Shown here: piece by piece, positions 10,077 to 17,207 of the stretch
Layout: each line of letters opens with the position of its first letter
How positions within the stretch are numbered: the first letter of the stretch is position 1
Assembly: GCF_030381805.1 (NCBI RefSeq)
Contig: NZ_JAUDRH010000001.1
Location: forward strand, 558,001-622,000
Length of the DNA: 64,000 nt
Reading direction: 5' to 3'
Source: Chlorogloeopsis sp. ULAP01
GTDB lineage: Bacteria; Cyanobacteriota; Cyanobacteriia; Cyanobacteriales; Nostocaceae
Program-made: the position numbers and the translations under genes
Notes under the pieces: generated by a model
Seen by the model: the letters and a program-made list of their open reading frames with translations, nothing else
Database searches by the model: none
Told to the model about the DNA's origin: nothing

Positions 10077-11825
10077 ATGAGATACGAAAAGCTCTCTCCT
10101 GGACTACTTTTAGCTTATGAAGATTATCAAAGAGAAGGACAAGAAGCTTTAATTCTCCATAAGCGATCGCTGGGCATAATTACTCCCAAAGCAGCCCTCA
10201 AGCCAACCCGTAGTGTCGTTTTTATCTACTGTGATGAACAAGCTGACTTGAGTTATTTATCACAATACGGTATTGAGGTTAACCAAGATATAGGAACTGT
10301 GCGGACAGCTTACTTGCCTTTAGAAAGTTTAGACGCTCTATCACAAGAGGATGCCATCCAACGGATCAAACCATCGCGTAAATTACACTTGCGCATGGAT
10401 GTAGCAGCAAAGGCAGTAAAATTACCAGAGTTCAAAAATGAAACTGGATTGACAGGGAAAGGAGTTATTATCGGTGTCGTAGACAGTGGTATCGATCCCA
10501 AACACCCTGCCTTTGCAGGGCGCATTCTCCGCATCTGGGATCAGACTTTACCAGGACCAGGAGTATCAGAAGGTGGTTATGGAGCTGAATTAACCGAAGC
10601 ACTGTTGAGCGTGTCCCAAGATACAGACGGTCACGGTACTCACGTAGCCGGAATTGCTGCTGCTTCTGACAGTACCTATAATGGTGTTGCACCAGATGCA
10701 GAATTGGTAATCGTTAAAACTGACTTACAAGATGCCCACATTGCCGATGGCGTTCGCTATATTTTTCGGGTAGCAACAGAAATGGGACGTCCAGCAGTGG
10801 TAAATCTAAGTTTGGGCGGACACGCTGATGCTCATGATGGCAGCGATTCTCTCTCAAAAATCATTGATGCCGAAACTGGCCCAGGACGGATTGTCTGCTG
10901 TGCAGCAGGTAACGAAGGTAACGACAATATTCACGGTCAAACCCAGGTTACAGGCAATCGACTGCATACAATGCGCTTTAACGTTCCCTTAAATCAAGCA
11001 GGCATAGTCTGGTTAAACGGCTGGTATTCCAAAGGTGGGCAGTTAGAAGTTTCTGTGCGCAGCCCCAAAGGTTTTGTGACACCTTTTCAAGCGATCATTG
11101 CTGACGATAATCCTTCCAAATTATATACTTTACCGGATGCACGAGTAGAAATTGTCACACCCGGCCCTGATCCAGTCAACGGAGAGTATAATTTCTTCGT
11201 ACAAATTCGCGGTTTGGGTAACGACAGGTTTAATCAACCCGTACAAGGTGGCATTTGGCAATTGCGAGTACGCAAAGCATCAGGAAGTGATGTACAGTTA
11301 GACGTATGGACATTAAGTGACTCTCCATCTGTATTTTTTACAGGTAAAAGTGTATCTGATGCAGTGAAAATTGGTTCACCAGGAGCAGCCAGCAGCGCGA
11401 TTACAGTTGCTTCTTATACCACTAGAGTGAAATATAAAGACATTGACAACAACGAGCAAGAAATAGGCTTAGAGTTAAATAGTATTTCTGAATTTAGCAG
11501 CGAAGGCCCATTGCGTAATGGTGCTCAAAAGCCCGATGTTGCAGCACCAGGAGCGATGATTATTTCTGCCCTCTCCTCGAATGCCAATCTTAATCGCTCA
11601 ATGATGATAAATTCCAAATTTGTAGCGATGGCTGGTACAAGTATGGCAACACCGTTTGTCACTGGTTTAGTTGCATTGTTGTTGCAGAAAAACCCCAATA
11701 TAGATCCAGCGAAGGTCAAAGAACTGTTGTGTAAAAATTGTTCTATTCCTGGCAAAGCTGCGGGAACTTTTGATGGTAAATGGGGTTTTGGATTGATTGA
11801 TACGCTAAAGCTCACTCAAGAGTAG
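10077..11825 (+). CDS. Subtilisin-family (S8) serine peptidase
   Basis: 582 residues, no signal peptide, so probably cytoplasmic or released non-classically. Residues 1-~108 form a prodomain-like region ending in SRKLHLRMD. The catalytic domain shows all the expected residues: Asp136 in VVDSGID, His186 in DGHGTHVAG, oxyanion Asn279 in AAGNEG, and Ser522 in GTSMATPFVTG. An insert of about 150 residues (~300-425), Gly/beta-rich, lies between the oxyanion Asn and the Ser motif and may be a PA- or jelly-roll-like accessory domain. It starts from ATG with GAGG nearby. The next gene downstream (12063) encodes a free homologue of this prodomain. Confidence 0.92.
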   Translation: MRYEKLSPGLLLAYEDYQREGQEALILHKRSLGIITPKAALKPTRSVVFIYCDEQADLSYLSQYGIEVNQDIGTVRTAYLPLESLDALSQEDAIQRIKPSRKLHLRMDVAAKAVKLPEFKNETGLTGKGVIIGVVDSGIDPKHPAFAGRILRIWDQTLPGPGVSEGGYGAELTEALLSVSQDTDGHGTHVAGIAAASDSTYNGVAPDAELVIVKTDLQDAHIADGVRYIFRVATEMGRPAVVNLSLGGHADAHDGSDSLSKIIDAETGPGRIVCCAAGNEGNDNIHGQTQVTGNRLHTMRFNVPLNQAGIVWLNGWYSKGGQLEVSVRSPKGFVTPFQAIIADDNPSKLYTLPDARVEIVTPGPDPVNGEYNFFVQIRGLGNDRFNQPVQGGIWQLRVRKASGSDVQLDVWTLSDSPSVFFTGKSVSDAVKIGSPGAASSAITVASYTTRVKYKDIDNNEQEIGLELNSISEFSSEGPLRNGAQKPDVAAPGAMIISALSSNANLNRSMMINSKFVAMAGTSMATPFVTGLVALLLQKNPNIDPAKVKELLCKNCSIPGKAAGTFDGKWGFGLIDTLKLTQE

Positions 11826-11944
11826 AGTAATTTATTGAGAGATCTCTTAAACTCATGAATCTGTAATTAGTCGTAGGTAAAAGCGTCAGTTAGCTCTACA
11901 TAAGGGTAGGCAATTGAAAGCAATAAATTTGCTACGGTAATTCT

Positions 11945-11976
11945 AGAGCAGGCTGATTTTAGTCTGCTCTTTGTGA
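11945..11976 (+). terminator. Hairpin between subtilase and prodomain-like gene
   Basis: AGAGCAGGCT (11945-11954) pairs with AGTCTGCTCT (11961-11970) over 10 bp with one G.T pair, around the loop GATTTT, and is followed by TTTG. It is a plausible weak rho-independent terminator behind the subtilase gene, about 120 bases after its stop. Confidence 0.5.
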
Positions 11977-11992
11977 TTCGGAAAGTGGTAAT

Positions 11993-12060
11993 ATCTCGCC
12001 CTACTTTCCATCTATCTGTCTGAACAAGAAAGTAGACGGGGTATTGATGGGAGATTTTTT
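11993..12060 (+). promoter_or_regulatory. Structured leader before the prodomain-like gene
   Basis: Nested complementary segments: ATCTC near 11993 with GAGAT at 12051-12055, and CTACTTTC (12001-12008) with GAAAGTAG (12028-12035); the short stretches next to these arms (GCC, then ACGGGG) also look complementary. The outer arm ends in a run of T directly before the ATG at 12063, and GGGAG (12049-12053), the likely ribosome site, is inside the structure. Folding could therefore limit translation or terminate transcription. This is inference from base-pairing only. Confidence 0.4.
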
Positions 12061-12062
12061 AG

Positions 12063-12368
12063 ATGAACTATCAGAAGCTAGACGCTGCTCTTGCAATGGC
12101 GTTAAATCAAGTTCACGATCCAGAAGAACGTAGTTTGGTAGTCTTTATTCACACTGAACCAATTACAGACGGATCTGCTGCGATCACTATCTTAGAAAAT
12201 TTGGGTGTTAGTGATATTAACAAAGCAAAAGATGTATTTAGTGCTACTCTATCACCTAATGAAATTTCTAAATTATCAGAGCAACCTTGGGTACAGTATC
12301 TAAAGCTATCCCAAAAGCTGCATTTGATGGATAGACAGTTAGGTGGAAGAAGCATAGGTAGATCATAA
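12063..12368 (+). CDS. Stand-alone subtilase-prodomain-like protein (candidate protease inhibitor/chaperone)
   Basis: 101 residues, ATG preceded by GGGAG at 9 bases. Aligned by eye to the first ~108 residues of the adjacent subtilase, it shares the pattern M-x-Y-x-KL-x(3)-L at the N-terminus, S-x-VVFI in the middle, and a C-terminal S-(R/Q)-KLHL box. No catalytic domain follows. Free I9-type propeptide homologues act as inhibitors or folding helpers of subtilases in fungi and bacteria (family knowledge). The adjacency suggests that it controls the 10077-11825 peptidase. No signal peptide. The ending GGRSIGRS is short and basic. Confidence 0.75.
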   Translation: MNYQKLDAALAMALNQVHDPEERSLVVFIHTEPITDGSAAITILENLGVSDINKAKDVFSATLSPNEISKLSEQPWVQYLKLSQKLHLMDRQLGGRSIGRS

Positions 12369-12540
12369 ATTTAAGTTAAATTTATACACTCGTTTTCCTG
12401 TAATAGCAATAGATAATGCTACTTGTCTGTGGCAGCATACAGCAAACTTAACTCACTAGAAATCTCTGATCCCCCCTTACCAGCAGGTACAGACAGTCCT
12501 AAACTGTAGGTGAGAGTTGAAAGGCAGTCGGGAGAAACTT

Positions 12541-13830
12541 GTGAAAAGAGTTTTAGCAATCATTCTCGGTGGCGGCGCAGGTACCCGCCTATATCCGTTA
12601 ACAAAATTACGCGCTAAACCAGCTGTACCACTGGCAGGTAAGTATCGCTTGATTGATATTCCTGTCAGTAATTGTATAAATTCCGAAATATTCAAAATCT
12701 ACGTCCTGACACAATTCAACTCGGCTTCGCTGAATCGCCATATTGCGCGTACCTATAATTTTTCTGGCTTTACTGAGGGATTTGTGGAAGTGCTTGCTGC
12801 CCAGCAAACGCCAGAAAACCTCAGTTGGTTCCAAGGTACAGCAGATGCGGTTCGTCAGTACCTATGGCTGTTTGAAGAATGGGGTGTAGACGAATATTTA
12901 ATACTATCAGGCGATCACCTATACCGGATGGACTATCGCCAATTTATTCAGCGTCACAGGGAAACTGGGGCTGATATTACTCTTTCTGTAATACCCATTG
13001 ATGAGCGCCGCGCCTCCGACTTTGGCTTGATGAAAATCGATCAGTCTGGAAGGGTAGTAGACTTTAGCGAAAAACCCAAAGGCGATGCTCTCAAGAAAAT
13101 GGCGGTTGATACTACCATCCTTGGCTTAGAAAAAAACCAAGCCGAGCAACAACCTTATATCGCCTCAATGGGGATTTATATCTTTAAAAGAGATGTTTTG
13201 ACCAAGTTGTTAAAAGATGCTACTGAACGCACTGATTTTGGCAAAGAAATTATTCCAGATTCAGCCAATGACTACAACATTCAAGCCTACTTGTTTGATG
13301 GCTATTGGGAAGATATCGGAACAATAGAAGCGTTTTATAATGCGAATTTAGCACTAACTAAACAACCCCGTCCGCCTTTTAGTTTCTATGATGAGCACGC
13401 GCCAATCTACACTCGCGCTCGTTACCTCCCTCCCAGCAAGTTATTAGATTGCCATGTAACACAGTCAATTATTAGTGAAGGTTGTATTCTCAAAAATTGC
13501 CGGATTGAAAATTCGGTTTTAGGAGTGCGATCGCGGGTTGAAGCTGGTTGTGTCATCCAAGATTCTCTCATCATGGGTGCTGACTACTATCAGCCGTTTG
13601 CCGAACGCCAGTCTGATTGCGAGCATAGCAGCATACCCTTAGGTATAGGTGCTAACACAACGATTCGTCGTGCCATCATTGACAAAAATACTCACATCGG
13701 TTGTGATGTACAAATTGTCAATAAAGACAACGTTCAAGAAGCCGAACGCGAAAATCAAGGTTTTTACATCCGCAATGGTATTGTCGTGGTGTTAAAAAAT
13801 GCTGTCATTCCTGATGGAACGATAATTTAG
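12541..13830 (+). CDS. glgC: Glucose-1-phosphate adenylyltransferase (ADP-glucose pyrophosphorylase)
   Basis: Makes ADP-glucose from glucose-1-phosphate and ATP, the committed step of glycogen synthesis in the cytoplasm. From the GTG at 12541 the product is 429 residues, the usual cyanobacterial length, and GGGAG lies 7-8 bases upstream; the frame extends eight codons further upstream but without such a site. Nucleotide-binding motif GGGAGTRLYPLTKLRAKPA at ~10-28, sugar-phosphate region SGDHLYRMDY, and a C-terminal left-handed beta-helix domain (~300-429) with hexapeptide-like turns. In the family the enzyme is activated by 3-phosphoglycerate and inhibited by phosphate. It shares the region with a debranching enzyme at 17208. 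Confidence 0.97.
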   Translation: MKRVLAIILGGGAGTRLYPLTKLRAKPAVPLAGKYRLIDIPVSNCINSEIFKIYVLTQFNSASLNRHIARTYNFSGFTEGFVEVLAAQQTPENLSWFQGTADAVRQYLWLFEEWGVDEYLILSGDHLYRMDYRQFIQRHRETGADITLSVIPIDERRASDFGLMKIDQSGRVVDFSEKPKGDALKKMAVDTTILGLEKNQAEQQPYIASMGIYIFKRDVLTKLLKDATERTDFGKEIIPDSANDYNIQAYLFDGYWEDIGTIEAFYNANLALTKQPRPPFSFYDEHAPIYTRARYLPPSKLLDCHVTQSIISEGCILKNCRIENSVLGVRSRVEAGCVIQDSLIMGADYYQPFAERQSDCEHSSIPLGIGANTTIRRAIIDKNTHIGCDVQIVNKDNVQEAERENQGFYIRNGIVVVLKNAVIPDGTII

Positions 13831-13878
13831 TTATTAGTCAATAGTCATTGTTTATCTGTTACAAATGACAAAGGACAA

Positions 13879-14376
13879 ATGACAAGACTAATTTTACTAA
13901 TTGGTCTTCCTGGTGGCGGTAAGTCAACCCTAGCAAAACAATTGCTAGCAGAATGCCCCCAATGGCGGTTGGTTTCCACCGATGCTATTCGGGGGCTATT
14001 ATTTGGTAATGAGGCAACTCAGGGATCGTGGTTATTGATTTGGCGAGAAATCAGGCGACAATTCCAACAAGCGATCGCCACAGATAGTACGGTAATTTAT
14101 GACGCTACTAATGCCCAGCGACGCCAGCGCCGCGAAATCATCACCATAGCTCGCGATCTCGGTTTTACCCAGATTGTCGGAATTTGGGTAGACACACCAA
14201 TTTGGTTGTGTTTAGCTCGCAATAAAAGACGGGAACGTCAAGTGCCAGAAGATGTAATATTTCGTATGTATCGTCAACTCCGGGATGCTCCCCCTAGCTT
14301 ACTAGAAGGATTAGACAGCCTAAGCATTGTTTTTCCCCGGAGCGAGGAGAGTACGGGAATTGCGCTCGTACAGTAA
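13879..14376 (+). CDS. P-loop ATP-binding protein, polynucleotide-kinase-like (AAA_33)
   Basis: 165 residues. Walker A GLPGGGKST at 9-17. The sequence STDAIRGLLFGN and VIYDATNAQRRQRR is typical of the T4 polynucleotide-kinase/zeta-toxin-like kinase superfamily, and a C-terminal Arg-rich lid is present (ARNKRRERQVPEDVI). Substrate unknown; it could phosphorylate a nucleic acid end or a small molecule. The ATG is inside a short AAATGACAAAGGAC-type repeat, 48 bases behind glgC, so co-transcription with glgC is possible. No toxin-antitoxin partner is visible. Confidence 0.75.
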   Translation: MTRLILLIGLPGGGKSTLAKQLLAECPQWRLVSTDAIRGLLFGNEATQGSWLLIWREIRRQFQQAIATDSTVIYDATNAQRRQRREIITIARDLGFTQIVGIWVDTPIWLCLARNKRRERQVPEDVIFRMYRQLRDAPPSLLEGLDSLSIVFPRSEESTGIALVQ

Positions 14377-14518
14377 GCAAGAACCGTACTTGATTTTATA
14401 TAAGGTTTGTTAACTTAAAATCAGACTTAATATGCCTGGAATTATACCCGGTGCAAAATAACGACTCAAATTTTATCTAGAAAAAAACATAAAGGGAATT
14501 GCTAGTGGAGGCTGGTAG

Positions 14519-15523
14519 ATGGCTGCAACCGATTTTAAAGACTATTACGCAATTTTGGGAGTTAGTAAAACTGCCAGTCCAGAGGAAATAAAACAAGCCT
14601 TTCGGAAATTAGCCCGTAAGTATCACCCTGATGTCAATCCTGGCAATAAACAGGCGGAGGCACGCTTCAAGGAAATTAACGAAGCCTACGAAGTTTTGTC
14701 AGATCCAGAAAAACGCAGCAAATACGACCAATTCGGTCAATACTGGAAACAAGTCGGTCAAGGTTTCCCTGGCGGCGGTGTTGGCGTTGATATGGGTGGC
14801 TTTGACTTTAGTCAGTACGGCAGTTTTGATGATTTTATCAATGAGTTGTTAGGACGCTTTGGTGGTGGCGGTGGTAGCACTCGTGGTGGACGACAAACCT
14901 ATAGTTACCGCACTTCCACAGGCGCTCCTAGCGGATTTGGCGGCTTTGGTGATTTTGGCTTTCAAGACGCTGGCACAACAGGCACTACCCAAGACAGTGA
15001 AGCGACAATTTCTCTGACTTTTTCCGAAGCATTTCATGGTGTCCAAAAGCGCTTCAGTCTGGGCAATGAAACTATTGATGTTCGCATTCCCCCTGGTGCA
15101 AAATCAGGAACCCGCCTGCGCGTGCGGGGCAAAGGGCAAACCAGCCCTTATACGCAACAACGAGGAGATTTGTACTTAAAAGTTGAACTTCAGCCCCACT
15201 CTTTCTTCCAATTTGAAGGTGATAATTTAGTCTGTGAAGTGGCAATCACGCCAGATGAAGCCGTGCTGGGAGCATCTATTGAAGTACCTACTCCTGATGG
15301 CAGCGTTAATGTGAAACTCCCTGCTGGAGTACGTTCTGGGCAGACTTTGCGTTTGCGGGGCAAGGGTTGGCCGCAACCTAAGGGTGGACGTAGCGATCAG
15401 TTAGTTAAAATTGCGATCGCCACTCCTAGAGAAATCAGTTCGCAAGAGCGGGAGTATTATGAAAAAATCCGCGCTATGCGTACCTACAACCCCCGCAGTC
15501 ATCTACAAAATATCAGGTTGTAG
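14519..15523 (+). CDS. DnaJ-family co-chaperone without zinc finger (CbpA/DnaJ type II)
   Basis: 334 residues, start ATG with GGAGG at 8 bases. J domain at 1-~70 with the HPD tripeptide at 36-38, which stimulates DnaK ATPase. A Gly/Phe-rich linker follows (~78-152, with GGGGGSTRGG). Two C-terminal substrate-binding beta domains (~160-315) contain VRIPPGAKSGTRLRVRGKG and VKLPAGVRSGQTLRLRGKG, one per domain. No CxxCxGxG repeats, hence type II. It acts with a DnaK elsewhere in the genome. The first codons after the J domain are normal, and no frameshift is seen. Confidence 0.93.
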   Translation: MAATDFKDYYAILGVSKTASPEEIKQAFRKLARKYHPDVNPGNKQAEARFKEINEAYEVLSDPEKRSKYDQFGQYWKQVGQGFPGGGVGVDMGGFDFSQYGSFDDFINELLGRFGGGGGSTRGGRQTYSYRTSTGAPSGFGGFGDFGFQDAGTTGTTQDSEATISLTFSEAFHGVQKRFSLGNETIDVRIPPGAKSGTRLRVRGKGQTSPYTQQRGDLYLKVELQPHSFFQFEGDNLVCEVAITPDEAVLGASIEVPTPDGSVNVKLPAGVRSGQTLRLRGKGWPQPKGGRSDQLVKIAIATPREISSQEREYYEKIRAMRTYNPRSHLQNIRL

Positions 15524-15540
15524 AAATTGTTAGTAGTTAG

Positions 15541-15710
15541 TGGTTAGTAGGGGAGTCAGTGCGCCCTTGCGGGTTAAGCGCATTGTAGCACCTGGCGTCG
15601 GGTTCCCCCGGTTGTAGCGACTGCCGTGCGGGTTTCATTGATTATTTTTAGGTTAAGACCGATAATTTATCTTTTAAACCCGCCCGTACAGTGGTTAGGG
15701 GTTGATAGCT
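15541..15710. repeat. GC-rich interspersed-repeat debris
   Basis: A patchy, GC-rich intergenic stretch with repeated GCGGGTT and CGGGTT words (for example near 15568, 15598 and 15628), unlike the flanking AT-rich sequence. It resembles degraded repeat copies common between genes in Nostocales. No ORF. Confidence 0.35.
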
Positions 15711-15735
15711 AATTTTTGATTGTAATTAACTGCCA

Positions 15736-16287
15736 TTAACCATTAACTATTTCATCGTATTGTTCTAGCAAAGTCTCTACACTGGCATTATGATCCAAGA
15801 AAGAAAACAAATGTTTGTAGCGCAGTCTACCTTCTTTATCTAATACAAATTGTGCTGGCAAAGGTGCTCCCAAAGCTTGTCCAACCTTATATAAACGAAA
15901 TATGCGGCAGGTAGGATCACTTAGTAGCGGTAGCTTTAAACCTAAGTCCCTGACAACTATTTGGCTTTGCCTTTCATCGGTACTAGTAATCATTAAAACT
16001 TCTATACCCCGATTTTTAAATTGCTCGTAGTTTTCATTCAATGCTTTGATATGTGGATAGCAAAAGGGACAATATTGTTTTTCTGTAAAAATACGCGTAA
16101 AGGCTAGTATTATAGGTTGTTTGCCTCTGTAACTTGACAATTTTCTTAAAGAGCCATTAGTAATATCCGGCAGTTGAAAGTCTGGTGTTAAAAATTCTAG
16201 CGGTAACTGATTACTGGCTGGAATTGGTAAAAAATTTCTAAAAAAACGCTCATTTAATAAGCCACTAAAATTAGTAGATGTCAACAT
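15736..16287 (-). CDS. Peroxiredoxin-like / thioredoxin-fold protein
   Basis: 183 residues of the AhpC/TSA-like fold. Residues ~30-180 show PDFQLPDITNGSLRKLSSYRGK, then CPFC at 73-76 where a peroxiredoxin would have its T-x-x-C motif; the CxxC arrangement suggests a disulfide reductase or atypical peroxidase. The end has PAQFVLDKEGRLRYKHLF, the usual cis-Pro/beta-strand region. It follows the 2-Cys peroxiredoxin gene on the same strand, separated by a strong hairpin, so it probably has its own promoter. The target oxidant is unknown. Confidence 0.8.
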   Translation of the reverse strand: MLTSTNFSGLLNERFFRNFLPIPASNQLPLEFLTPDFQLPDITNGSLRKLSSYRGKQPIILAFTRIFTEKQYCPFCYPHIKALNENYEQFKNRGIEVLMITSTDERQSQIVVRDLGLKLPLLSDPTCRIFRLYKVGQALGAPLPAQFVLDKEGRLRYKHLFSFLDHNASVETLLEQYDEIVNG

Positions 16288-16401
16288 ATTTTCTCCCTGA
16301 AAATATTAAAAATATCTAAAAATATCATTAAAATATTAAATTAGAAAACCACAGATAGAGAGGATATATCTATGTTTATCTGTGGCTATTCTTTACCGAA
16401 G

Positions 16402-16446
16402 AAGGGAACTCTTAACGGGCAACTGTTCCCTGTTAAGAGTTCCCTT
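16402..16446 (-). terminator. Perfect 15-bp hairpin downstream of the 2-Cys peroxiredoxin
   Basis: Arms AAGGGAACTCTTAAC (16402-16416) and GTTAAGAGTTCCCTT (16432-16446) are perfectly complementary with a 15-base loop. On the minus strand the structure ends in CCCTTCTT, 20 bases beyond the peroxiredoxin stop. It is probably a transcription terminator or 3'-stabilising hairpin isolating that gene from the next. Confidence 0.7.
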
Positions 16447-16465
16447 TCAATTGTTTTCCACTATA

Positions 16466-17065
16466 CTAAACAGCAGCAAAGTAGACTTTGGACTTGACGG
16501 GATCGGGAACCATTGTTTTGTCGCCTGGCTGCCAACCAGCAGGGCAAACTTCATCGGGATGAGACTGCACATACTGAATAGCTTGCAGTGTCCGCAGAGT
16601 TTCATCGACATTGCGACCAAAGGCTAGATTGTTGATGGTAGCATGCTGAATGACGCCATCTTTATCGATGATGAATAAACCGCGTAAAGCAATGCCAGCC
16701 GCAGGATCAAGAACGTTATAAGCAGTGCTAATTTCTTTCTTGATGTCGGAAACAAGGGGATAATTTAAATCGCCAACACCGCCTTGTTTGCGATCGGTTT
16801 GAATCCAGGCTAGGTGAGAAAATTCGCTATCAACGGAAACACCTAGAATTTCTGTGTTAACTTTTTTAAAGTCTTCGTATCGATCGCTGAAGGCAATAAT
16901 TTCAGTAGGGCAAACAAAGGTAAAGTCTAAGGGATAGAAAAACAAAATGACGTACTTACCGCGATAGTCGGAAAGTTTAATCGTCTTAAATTCCTGATCT
17001 ACTACAGCTGTGGCTGTAAAGTCGGGAGCGCTTTGACCAACGCGGAGGCATCCTTCTGTTGACAT
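16466..17065 (-). CDS. Typical 2-Cys peroxiredoxin
   Basis: 199 residues. Peroxidatic Cys52 in FVCPTE and resolving Cys174 in DEVCPAGW; the enzyme reduces H2O2 and alkyl hydroperoxides and is regenerated by thioredoxin. The GGVGDL segment (95-100) and the C-terminal VYFAAV tail match the GGLG and YF motifs that make the enzyme sensitive to over-oxidation, as in chloroplast-type peroxiredoxins. Start ATG with GGAG upstream on the minus strand. Cytoplasmic. It is transcribed leftwards, away from the debranching-enzyme gene. Confidence 0.96.
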   Translation of the reverse strand: MSTEGCLRVGQSAPDFTATAVVDQEFKTIKLSDYRGKYVILFFYPLDFTFVCPTEIIAFSDRYEDFKKVNTEILGVSVDSEFSHLAWIQTDRKQGGVGDLNYPLVSDIKKEISTAYNVLDPAAGIALRGLFIIDKDGVIQHATINNLAFGRNVDETLRTLQAIQYVQSHPDEVCPAGWQPGDKTMVPDPVKSKVYFAAV

Positions 17066-17207
17066 ATACTAATTCTCCTTGAACTTATATGTGTCTAGCT
17101 GCCCGCTTTTTACTTGTGTACAGGTAACGCTTTCCTGTACATGCCCTGACAGCTTAAATTACGAACTGTTACAACTATATCATACTCATAACGATTTTGA
17201 GTAGCAA

